Assembly: GCA_001792895.1 (NCBI GenBank)
Contig: MARA01000082.1
Location: 1-60,002 of the forward strand
Reading direction: 5' to 3'
Length of the DNA: 60,002 nt
From: Lentinus brumalis
Taxonomy: Eukaryota > Basidiomycota > Agaricomycetes > Polyporales > Polyporaceae
Below are positions 1 to 10,231 of this stretch, in pieces. A program made the position numbers and the translations under genes. Within the stretch, counting starts at the first letter, position 1; every line of letters starts with the position of its first letter. The notes beneath the pieces are model-generated. The model searched no databases, was not told the origin of the DNA, and was given only the letters and a program-made list of their open reading frames with translations.

Positions 1-1208
1 AAAAGCTGAGCTTGTACATGGGGTCCAGACCTTGTAATGCAGATTGTAACTGGCCGTAGCGATCCCGATTCGGACAGGAAAGCTGGAGCTTGTACATGGG
101 TCCAGACCTTGTAATGCAGATTGTAACGGCCGTAGTGATCCCGATTCGGACAGGAAAAGCTGGAGCTTGTACATGGGTCCAGACCTTGTAATGCAGATTG
201 TAACCGGCCGTAGCGATCCCGATTCGGACAGGAAAAGCTGGAGCTTGTACATGGGTCCAGACCTTGTAATGCAGATTGTAACTGGCCGTAGCGATCCGAT
301 TCGGACAGGAAAAGCTGGAGCTTGTACATGGGGTCCAGACCTTGTAATGCAGATTGTAACGGCCGTAGCGATCCCGATTCGGACAGGAAAAGCTGGAGCT
401 TGTACATGGGGTCCAGACCTTGTAATGCAGATTGTAACCGGCCGTAGTGATCCCGATTCGGACAGGAAAAGCTGGAGCTTGTACATGGGGTCCAGACCTT
501 GTAATGCAGATTGTAACTGGCCGTAGCGATCCCGATTCGGACAGAGAAAGCTGGAGCTTGTACATGGGGTCCAGACCTTGTAATGCAGATTGTAACCGGC
601 CGTAGCGATCCCGATTCGGACAGGAAAAGCTGGAGCTTGTACATGGGGTCCAGACCTTGTAATGCAGATTGTAACCGGCCGTAGCGATCCCGATTCAGAC
701 AGGAAAAGCTGGAGCTTGTCATAGCGATCCCGATTCGGACAGGAAACGCTATCTCAATTATACCATCATCATTGTCAGTATTCCAGAACATCTGCACAGG
801 CTGGGTGCAAAATACAGCCAGAGGTACTGAGGTTTGGAGAGCCATCACAACTTCCAGCTGCAAAGATCTAATTGTGTGCCAGTTTCTAGGACACTAGTAG
901 CCGCCTCGTTGCTGCGAGCACCATCCTGATATGTTAGGCTATCCGCAAAAATAGTGTTTGAGCCCATAGTGATAGCCCAAGACATGTCATTGATCGTCAC
1001 TTACTGACCGCTTCAGTTTGCCGCCCATGATGCCCTTGGGAGATTACTACTTAGCTTCGCTTTCGGACTCTACAATTGGTTTTTTACTCAGGCTGAGTCT
1101 TAGCAGTTGTACAACACTGTTGATAGCCGCACTTAGGGAATAAGTAATTTGAACAAGTCGGCGCTTTTGGACGACTTATGGACATGCCTTACTGAGCTTA
1201 CTTATCTG
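1..1208 (+). repeat. Left terminal inverted repeat arm with 79-bp minisatellite
   Basis: Positions 1-745 hold about nine copies of a 79-bp tandem unit, and 746-1208 are unique sequence. The whole arm reappears in reverse complement at 13175-14553; the inner border is the shared CTTATCTG at 1201-1208 and 13175-13182. Each unit carries three TTGTA motifs (within CTTGTACAT, CTTGTAATG and ATTGTAAC), so the array multiplies a likely protein-binding site. Copies differ by single-base changes, such as a G run of three or four. The arm continues leftward out of the window. Reading frames through the array are by-products of the repeat and are not counted as genes. Confidence 0.95.
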
Positions 1209-1271
1209 ACTGTTGCACATTACAGATGAGAGTCAAGATCATGACGATACACATGTGATCCTATATACAGC

Positions 1272-4200
1272 CTATTCATCCCTATCTGAGCCAGCCTCAG
1301 AGTCTGAGGAGTCTGAGGCTTCGACGCCAAAGGCCACATTCAACTCCTCGCCATCCAACACAGCCATGCCATTGCGACTGCGTGGCCGCACCTTACGAGC
1401 GTACTTCTCGTACGGGCGGATCCAAGGTGGTAGAGGCCCTATGCTGGCAAGCTCGTGCACCCAAAACGATGCGGTGCGGATTGCGAGCTTGTCAAACACA
1501 GCTGCCTGCTTCCGGGCATAGATCCGAAGGCCCCGTTTAAGACGTGCAGGCACGTCTGCCCGACGCCCGGCCTGATTTCGCCACCATCGAGACTTCCACT
1601 GGAAGTACTCGATAATACGTCGCATCTCTTCCAATAGGAGAGCTTGTTCCTCATCCCACCGGTCGGCCCGCGCCTTACACCGCGCCCATTCTGCGCGCAT
1701 AGTCTGCAGGAACTCCTCATTGTCCGCAGGATTCATGCTGTTAGCAGCAGATTCCCGTGCGGACAACGATGTGAGCCAAATCCAGCTTGGCGTGTAGCGA
1801 CCCTCGCTTGCGATGACTTCATCGTCCTCTCTCCGAGGCCCGCGGAGATCTGCGTCAAGGAGCGGCCGGTAAGTCGTAGTCCAGGAACCGTCCGGATCGA
1901 GAGCCACCATTGCAGCGCGCGCCGCTCGGTACCTCTCCACCGCACGTTGCTGCTTGTCTTTGAAGCGCGTATACAAGCCTTGTTGCCTGGTCATGGAGCG
2001 CTGGCCAAGGCCGAGGACGTTCATCCTTGAGAACTCGGATACCGCAGCCAGAACACGACGGATACGCCGAATCTCCGCGAGCGCATCGGATAACTGGGCC
2101 AGACGTAGTCGCTGTTCCTTCTTCCGCAAGCCCGAGAGAGTCTCGTTGGATGCCAAAGTTGCCGGAAGGGCGGATGGGAGCCACAGGCGGACATCTTCAG
2201 CTTTGATTGCAGGACGCGGACCCTCTTGATCGGAACGGGTGCGACCGGCGGCCGCACGTAGTTCTGCAACCATAGGCATGTGGATGTCCTGGAGCTCGCG
2301 CCAGAGATCAATCCGGCGCGTCAAGACGTTGCGCTTTTCTTGCTGCGCCGCGAGCTCTGACAGACTGCGCCCCGTGCTCGCTCGAAGGCGGAGGGCACGC
2401 CTGCCAACCCGTGCCAGTATGAGTCAGCTGTAGAGTGAGATAAGAGGAAACGCGTACTGCTTCTCTTCGAGCTCCAGTCCAACCTGCAGGAACACTCCTG
2501 GAGTTGTGTCGTGGGGAGGCAGCGTCCCGGCCGCGGCTTCCGCTGCTTCTTCCTGGTTGAGCTGGAGCTTGACCGCGACGAATGTGATGGCTGTAAAGCG
2601 AGGTCAACGCAAGCTCGTGGAAGTCCACAGTCGCTCTCAGCTTACACGAGGTGGGTTCGTCATACGGGTCCGGTTTGGTGGGGTCTGCATTCCATGCGCT
2701 GAGCATTTCCTCCCATCCCTTGACAGTATCCTCTGGGATGTTTGCAGCGAACTCTTCATAGACCTTTCGCTGTTTTACGCGCATCTCTTTGGCTTCCTGC
2801 AGCGCACGTAGAGAACTAAGCCTGATGATAGTGTCAATCATGATGTACGCAGGTCAACGCAGATAAGACTTACCGAACGAGATCGTCTTCTGCCAATTCC
2901 AGGCGCCCCAGTGGTCGTTGTAGACCTCATGCCGCATGCCGAGGCCCATCTCCCGCGTACTGAGTGCCAGAGGGTTCATGTGTGACCAATGAGCTTCAAT
3001 CCATTCGCCGTAAGTGCGTCCGACGTGCTTGAGAAAGTTGAGAGACCACCGCGAGTGCGGCTCCCCTCCGTGAACACGGTAGTGCTTCTTCGGAATGGCA
3101 AAGCGGATGTCTTCGACCTTTGTTCTATCTATCCTCATCTCGGGAGGAAAGTTCTCGTCCATCCGCTTGAAGAACTTCTTGCACCATTGGCAGGCGATGT
3201 CGTAGGAGAAGAGCAGTGCCGCCAGGACGAGGCCCAAGACCGTCGAAAAAACGAGGTAGTCCATATTGGCATACCTGAAGATGTTGTATCCTTGGTCAGC
3301 CCGAACACTAGGAAGCATAGAAAGCTCACATACCCTTCGCCGAGCTGGAGATCTCCCGCTCCGTTCTTCCGGACAAGGGCATGGCGAGCGCACAAGACAG
3401 CGCCGATACCCGAAGCAATGTACCCCTCGCGCCGAAGATTGGCCTTCAAGATAGCGTTGTGCTCTGCAGAGCAGGTGTTTTCCTACGACGATCAACGTCA
3501 GCTGACATCAGACGGGCTTTGCGTGCGTTGTCATACCTCCTTTTGGCCTTTGCAGGCGGCAACATGCGCTTGATACGCTTTCTCTTCGACGTAATAGGCC
3601 CACCCCGGGGCGAGCTCGATGTCCTCGATCCCTCGGTCCTTGCACCGAGCGCGGAAGTTGGCATCTATCATGAGATACAGCGTGTACAACCACCTGGTAT
3701 TCGAATCATGCGTGAGATCGACGCGCTGATAGAAAGCAAGAAATCTGAACTCACTTCGACTCTGCCGGCGCATTCTCCCATCCCTCTGGCAGATTTTTGC
3801 CAGGGTGCGGGCAGGCTGGACACTCAACAACGAGTTCGCCAGGTCCGGTTGCCTGCGCGCCAGCTGGATCGTGCGCTCGCGCGGATCTCTTCAGCATCTG
3901 GAGATGACGCCAGATACGAACGGCATGAGAGAGTTGCTTGTATCGATTCTAGAAAGTATCATTAGGGAACTCCGTGAGGACGACGGATGATCTTTGAAAA
4001 TGAAGCTCACCGGGACATCGGCACCTCCTGAGTTGTCGGTGATCCGCTCCAGGGTCTTCCAGTAGTCGTGCAGGTTGGTCTTGGCCTGGAAATTGAGCTC
4101 CTGGAACGTCTTGAGGAGCCGAAATGTGAAGACCGTTTCCGGGCGGTCCATGCTGGCCGGAAACCAGCCCATGCGCATGAGCTGACGCCAATCTGGCGTG

Positions 4201-5094
4201 AGTTCACCCGAAGCAGGGTCTATGCACTTGCAGAACTTGACCCGGTGCGTATAGATTCCCGTAGAGTCGCAGATGACGATCCGGCGGCCGACCAGAGAAG
4301 GGTGAGGGCATGTTCCACGGTCATGGCCAACTTGCACTTTCAAGCCGAGCTTTTCGAGCGAGCTGTTGCAGAATTTATCTCCATCCCACTCCTGCTCCGT
4401 CGCTTGTGAGTTTCCAGAAGCTGAATGAATCGGGATTTACTCACTTCGACCCGGTGCAACAGGTTCTCGGCATGCTTCTCAAGTATGCACGACTTGCAGC
4501 GGAGAGGGCGTCGGAAGCAGTCGCGACATCGTATAGTTGCAGGGCGGACTCCGCATAGATCGCAGAGAACGAAGCCCTCTTCAATAGGCTCCTCGCAGCC
4601 TTCAAAGGCGAGCAGTTCATCGAGGAAGTCTTGCCTGGCGGGGAGCCACTTCCGAAGACGATTCTAAAGAAGACTTCAGTACTCGGATGAGAAAATGTAG
4701 AAGAACGGTCACGCACTACTGCACGTAAATCAGAACGCGGTCTCTTGGCCTGAGTGGTGGGACTGGTGTCGCCAGTCGATCCCTCGAGGTCTTCAGCTTC
4801 CGCGACAGGCAATACAGCCAAGATCGAATTCACTGTGTTGTCCGACGAGGCATCTCCTGCATAGGCGGGTGCTTGCTCGCGCGGGTCTGGAATGACCTGC
4901 ATACGCTCGGTTTTCTGTCGTCTGCGCCCGGAAGAGCTTTCTGAGAAGTCGACATGTCGCACTGTTATAGGTTGACTCGAGCCAGCCTCGGTGCTACTTC
5001 CACTGGGCCCGTCGAAGACTGTATCTATCACATCAAACTTGGCCTTCTTGCCTTTGCGTGGACCCGATGTCGCTTTGCGTTTTTCCGACCTCAT
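1272..5094 (-). CDS. KDZ transposase with CxC2 cysteine cluster
   Basis: Cut-and-paste transposase of the Kyakuja-Dileera-Zisupton class. I read ten exons: 5094-4717, 4663-4445, 4391-4011, 3948-3755, 3693-3537, 3482-3334, 3274-2874, 2821-2646, 2590-2458 and 2400-1272, with 52-62 bp introns. The CxC2 cluster (CDLCG, RCRDCF, CKSC, then H..H) is at about 4600-4445. The family landmark CPACPHPGKN follows at about 3815, then SYDIACQW near 3205, a GEWIEAHW/STREM block near 2980 and the C-terminal WIW and KSRWW motifs. The start MRSEKRK fits the family. At the exon 7/8 join the consensus donor at 2873 leaves the frame one base short; either the weak in-phase donor GTCTTA at 2869 is used or one G is missing. 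Otherwise the gene looks full length. Confidence 0.9.
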
Positions 5095-5953
5095 GCTCGA
5101 TGTAGTTGGGCCGACCGACGACGCAGCCGGTAGACGTCCGTGGCGGCCAGGGAAAGACCAATGATGGCAATAAGCGCGGATCCAACTGCGTACGAGTTTG
5201 CGCATCCGTACTGTAATGCATGCTATATCTCACTCAAATCAGCCTTATATGTTTCACAGCCTGACTACGAGGACGCACATCTTGAAGACTACCATGAGCC
5301 TCAGCCTGTCTCAGATCCTGACCCGGTGTTGTTCATCCTGCATCCTCCAAATGCCGACCTCGCAGCCCGTCCACGACACACGGTGCACTACCCCGTACGG
5401 CCCCGACGATGGCGCCTGCACATCGCTCTGCACGCCTACAAGATGCCGTGCATGAGCTCCCCAAAGACAATTTGCATGGCCAAATCCTGCGAAAACCGCG
5501 GTACCAGCCCGCACGCGTCGCCCAGGCCGACTGCTCCGCCCGTAACGGTACGCACACGAGTTCAACCTGCCGTAACTGACTTCCATGCTACAGGCGAGCC
5601 AGACGATGTTCGTCTCGAGAGAAATGACGCGGTTTCCGGTGAGTTATGCTCCCTTGTCCATTCGGATTTCAAGCAGTCTGATGTCGAGGCCGAAGAAGGC
5701 TCGGAAGTCTTCGTGCCCCCATCTCCGTCGACGGCGCCCCTCTCCTCTCTCGCCTCGCGCTGTAGCGAGTTCACTGCGTGCGAGGGCCGACCTCGAGCAC
5801 GATGGCATCCAGCCAGTTCACTGTCCCCCGAAGCCGGGACGAGCATCGAGTATCAGTTCTGGATTGGACTATTCACCCCAAGTAGTTTCGCATTGCATGT
5901 ATCAGATCCGACCACAATTTATCTGTCTGGCATTCATCTTATACATGTCCGCT
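5095..5953. other. Spacer between transposase start and small downstream gene
   Basis: About 860 bp separate the start of the transposase from the end of the next minus-strand gene. A plus-strand open frame of 290 codons crosses it, but its composition is irregular, it shows no domain I recognise, and it partly covers the likely promoter of the transposase. I do not call it a gene. The stretch probably holds the transposase promoter and the 3' end of the gene ending at 5954. Confidence 0.4.
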
Positions 5954-6756
5954 CTACAATACTTGTGCATCGTGCGCAGCTAGCTGTAGGTGGACTTTGG
6001 TGGCAGCGATGACATACTGAACGTTAGAGCTTGCAGTAGTGATACCCCTCCACACCTCATGCAAGGCGTCCGAGGAGAGACCTCGAGCAGGCATGCTCAC
6101 CAGAACATCCTGTATCCACTCCAACAACTCCTCACCCCTGTCGACCTGCTCCTCAGCCTCAGACACCCAGGATTCCATCTCTTCCCCCAGTAACGCACGC
6201 TCGTATCGAACACAGAGCTGTTTCCAGAACGCGTTGAGATTCTCGCGATATCCCCAGTAGTTCAGTGCCTCGTTGAGCCTGTCGAGGACTCGAATGAGTT
6301 CATATTCGGCGGTCGCAGGGATAGGAATAGGCCAAGCTAGGGCATTCGTCCTGTCGCACCTCAACCAATTGCATCATGACTGACTGCACTTTGACTCACC
6401 GGAACGAAGGGTCTATACCATCGCCCTCGAATCCAACATGCTCCTGCGCGGCGGGCGCGGTTGCGTCTGAGCCAGAATCCTCGTGGGTCTCGGACGGCCC
6501 CGCTTGAAGTAGTTGCTTGTGCTTTTGTCCAACCGGCCTGCTTCCCTTGCCCGCCCTACTCAATTTGCGCAGGGCCTTCACCGAGATCCCGAGCCTTTCT
6601 GCTCTGGCGGGAGGTTAGTGTTAGACACAAGTGCAGCTTGGGAGCAAGGACTTACTCCGACTTCTTCTTCAGGTAGTGCCGGTGATTCCTCTCCTGCTTC
6701 AGAAGCTTGCTCCGCAGAGTCTCCTCGTCGGTTATGTCTTGGACAGCCCGAGGCAT
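5954..6756 (-). CDS. Small basic N-terminus protein inside the transposon, function unknown
   Basis: Three exons (6756-6656, 6603-6400, 6350-5954) join in phase to give 233 residues. The N-terminal third is highly charged and probably helical (KLLKQERNHRHYLKKK), followed by a basic, possibly nuclear, stretch (LRKLSRAGKGSRP). A low-complexity acidic linker comes next, then a C-terminal helical region rich in Glu, Leu and Trp. Both introns are 49-52 bp with good GT-AG borders. It lies between the transposase and the TET/JBP gene on the same strand, so it may be a cargo or accessory DNA-binding protein. I do not recognise the family. Clean splicing and an unbroken frame support a real gene. Confidence 0.6.
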
Positions 6757-6959
6757 GATATGTAGACAGGGATGCACAAGTAGGAGTGACTGCACGTTGG
6801 GCTGAGTAGAGGATCAAGGTGAGCATGGAGGCGCTAGTAGTCCGCGGCAATTGAAGAGGGTTGGCCGCGTCGCTCCGCAGGACTCTATTATGCAACATAC
6901 CTCATGCGTACATCGTCAGTAACACAGGAGATCCTCTGAAATGTGTATAGCCAAATTTC

Positions 6960-7338
6960 AGACGACCTTACATCCCATGTTGACTACATGTTCTAATACA
7001 CAACATGACTCTACGATACTGTGTCTTACTTTCAGCGACAGCGTCTTAACCTTCGAGTAAGACGCCGTCGCATGTCCTCGCATGGATTATGCCATCGTCA
7101 CCGGCTCACATGTCTATGAAACCTCTCGGCGATATATGTTCGTACGACCAACTCGACTACAACAGTAAACTGGTAAGACGCATATCAGTCTATAAGACAC
7201 CGTAGCCATGTTACTCACCGAATCTTACTTTTGGCGACAGCGTCTTACCCTCCCAGTAAGACACATGTTTGCATGCCATCAAAGTCTTGTCCGACGACGA
7301 ACTCAATTACGAAAGTAGGTAGTACGACGGTACACATA
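6960..7338. repeat. Imperfect ~200-bp direct duplication with matched hairpins
   Basis: Two related blocks lie about 199 bp apart. Each has a GACAGCGTCTTA segment forming a small hairpin: arms at 7042-7048/7058-7064 and at 7242-7248/7256-7262, each 7 bp. Both blocks then share an ACGAC..CTCRAYTAC stretch and end in CATATCAGTCTA. The second copy ends exactly at the stop codon of the TET/JBP gene (7339), so the pair may be a duplicated 3' untranslated or terminator region. No gene is seen between 6757 and 7338. Confidence 0.6.
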
Positions 7339-9554
7339 TCAGTCTACAAATTCGTCCCATTTGCTAAGTAAAGACATGCCCAACCTCCATCGCTCCTGGC
7401 CGGTAATGTCGAACTTGTTACCCGCAGCCTCGAAGTTCTTCTGACTTTGAAAGCCGCACGCCGCCCAGCGAAGGAGTCCACCTGCGGTATACTGCGTGAT
7501 TGACAGGCGAGTTTCGCCTGCTTGTGTCAGGATAGTATTTGAATGGGGAACGGTCGCGGAGGGTAGAAAGATCGTGGCGCCGGGTGGGAACTCGATCACC
7601 TTACGCAAAGACCACAGGACCAGATGTCCGCTCTGCTTAGGGTTGTACCTCCCAAGCGCAGTGACCGCGCACAACCCCCATGGAACGTTCTGCTGGTCAA
7701 CATGGCGATGAGTGACGGTGCTCGGGCCAGGTTGAACGTTGCTGCGGCAAAGACATTGCCCTTGAAGGGCGGCTTGAGCTCAGGATCGCGCTCGCACAAT
7801 TCGCTGAGCACGTCGCCGTAGGAATCGTAGAGCCTGGGTGCCCAGACCTGGAGCGCGCCTTCGAGCTTGTAAATGACCCGTCCATTGCAACAAACTCGCC
7901 ACTCACCACTGGCAAAGTTCGCGATGCGGCGAATGGCCGTGTTGTCCAGAGCGTCTTGGATCACAAGGCGGTTGTGCGCGGAATGGGCGAAGTTCGACGG
8001 AGACTTCGGGCCGGTGAGCATGCGAAAGGTAGGCCACGAGCACGCGCACTCACCGGCTGTCCGCCTCCATAGGTGATTCCAGTAGTGACCGACCAGTAAT
8101 CGCCGCGGCGGTGGGAGAAGTCGCAGTGTGCAGAGTGGTAGTTCCGCCGCATGTCCTCAAGCGCCCCGGTCGCTTCCTCAGTCACCGTGCTCCAAGACGC
8201 GTCGTTGGGTTGACCGGCAAGCACGACGATGATTGTGCCATCAGGAGCGAGGAGGACACGACATATCCTTTGGATCAAGAGGTTGGGCGACGCATTCGAC
8301 GACTCGAGTATGTACGAAACACTCACTTCCCATCCCACTCCTCATAGTCGAAACCCAGAAGATCCACCAGTTGTTGCGCCGTCCACGGCGTCCGATCGTC
8401 TTCGGTCAACGAGAGCACCGGTCCTGTGAAGCCTTGCCCGACCACAGGTACATAGTCGAGGCCAACTGCCGGTGCTGCGATGTTCTGCACGGACTCGGTG
8501 CGTGATGCTTGAGCCCCTTGACGATGCTTTGCCGCGGAGGATTTAAGAGGTCGCCTCGTGAGGGGCGTGCGGATGCTCAGATCTGGGGGCACTGCGGAAG
8601 CACCACTGTCCACAGATGCGGCAGGCTGGGCGACGCGCTTCCGCTGGCGGCGGGCCTTGTTGCGCCCTCGCTGATGAAACTGCTCCTTGGTAGCGCCGTC
8701 GTCCTGAGTACCGGACGAGCGCAAGGGTGGTTGGGGATAGGGTGCCAGTGCATTGCGCGATGCAGCAGCGGACGTGCTAGCCTTGGCTCCACGCTGCCTC
8801 GGCTTGGAGCGCGTCTCTGTGGCGAGCGCGTGCGAAGGCTGCGGGTCCGCGGAGCTCAGTGAGCCTGACAGGCATGGCGCAGAAGCAGTAACCGCTGGAA
8901 GGGGGTCGGGGTGCACTGCGGGTTGTGCCTGAGCGGTGGCAGGCATCTCTAACAACGCCCGGCTTGAAGGCGATGGTGGTTGCGCCACAGGCGGTGGGCC
9001 CGACCCATGGGGGTCGTCTTGTGCGAATATTGCAGCGAGGAGATCACGTCCAAAGTCGAACGTAGCAGGGGCGTGCAGGGGAGGGCCGAGTAGGGCTCCC
9101 CATGGGGAGAAGATGCTCTTCTGGCGTGTCTGAAATCGAGAGGCGGCGACAGTTATCAGGTACTTGTTGCGCGGAGCCTGTGAATAAGTACTCACAACGC
9201 GAAAGGAGTCCAGATATTCGGGCCCTAAAGCGCAATAAAGCATGATCAGTACACAGTGCTGAGCTATGCCAAGCACCCAGTCGACCACCTATTGCGCGCA
9301 ACGTCTGGGATCCAACAGTCGAGTCCACGCTCGGCGCACGCAGAGAGGTCGAAGGGGATGTAATAGAGAGCACTCACCAGACATACAGGCGTAAAGTGAG
9401 TTGAACCGGGTGGCGGACGTGGTGGTGGTTGTATACTAGTACACGGCGCGACAGGCGCGTTTTGAGATATGAACGTCCGGTCACGGGCACGGGATCTGTG
9501 ACCACACAGACGCCGTACACCGGTAGGCTGCCGCATATCGCTCTGAAGCAGCAA
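7339..9554 (-). CDS. Fungal TET/JBP-family DNA dioxygenase, frameshifted
   Basis: Predicted Fe(II)/2-oxoglutarate dioxygenase; the family oxidises 5-methylcytosine. Exons include 9554-9378, 9288-9196, 9129-8327 and several shorter ones. A long Ser/Pro/Ala-rich basic region (about 9100-8350) precedes the segment SVTTGITYGGGQPV, and the catalytic core follows. Iron ligands are HVD at 7704-7696 and the His of PHSN near 7545; the 2OG-binding Arg is in GETRLSITQY near 7508. Family hallmarks FAAATFNL, LCAVTALG, FPPGATI and QYTAGGL are all present. FNL and the following GPSTVT are in different frames: one G is missing at 7726-7728, just before HVD. This is either a dead copy or an assembly error. 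The first ATG could also be at 9536. Confidence 0.88.
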
Positions 9555-10231
9555 GGTCCAGATCTAGACACGCGAAGTGTGCTTGAAGGAGTAGAGTAGA
9601 GAAGAGTGAATTGGGCGCCAGGTACAGATACATACAGGCACTATTAGCTACTCTTATCGAGCCCATACATCCGTGACGCAGGAGACCGGGAACTCATGGT
9701 TAGATGTCTTGTGTATCCGAGTACAAGCCAACCCGGGAGCGGTCGTAGCGGTGGTCGCGGTGGGGATGGGAGCGACATCCGTGCTTTGAGAACTGGCTCA
9801 GCACGTCGCGCGGGAGCTAGAGAGGAGCCGGAGAATAGGAGGCAGTCCCGTCCGATCAATAGCGATGCAAGATCGGTCCTCCTTAGGCACGTGTGAACGG
9901 GCACTGTCCGGAGGCTGGCGATTAGTAGCTGGACGCAAGGCTGAAGCAAGAACGACATGTTAGAGGAACGAATGCCAGAGGAAGAGCGATAATAGTTACC
10001 AGACCCGAGAACGTGGAAGGACAGTTGCAGCAGGAAGGCTGCACAGCGGGAGAGGTGGTGGTGCCCGATCATCCTCTCGGACTGGCTCGGTGCAGATCGG
10101 GTGCGCCGCCGCTGGGCATTGTAACACAATGCGCCCACGATTTTTTGCAGCCTCTGGCATCCGACATCTGTCCTCACCTGCATCGTTTCAGTCTCCCCTC
10201 TGTACACGGTCACCAAACTCGTACCTTCGCT
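9555..10231. other. Divergent intergenic region between TET/JBP and the plus-strand gene
   Basis: These 680 bp separate two divergently transcribed genes and should contain both promoters. Open frames on both strands here show no family features. The sequence just before the ATG at 10232 is pyrimidine-rich with TTCGCT preceding the start, as is common in basidiomycete promoters. I see no repeat or clear motif. Confidence 0.45.

Noticed and set aside
1..745. CRISPR-like array
   Set aside because: The repeats are contiguous 79-bp units without unique spacers, and the genome is eukaryotic.
5140..6012. 290-codon plus-strand frame
   Set aside because: It overlaps the promoter of the transposase and the end of a well-spliced minus-strand gene, and shows no conserved motif.
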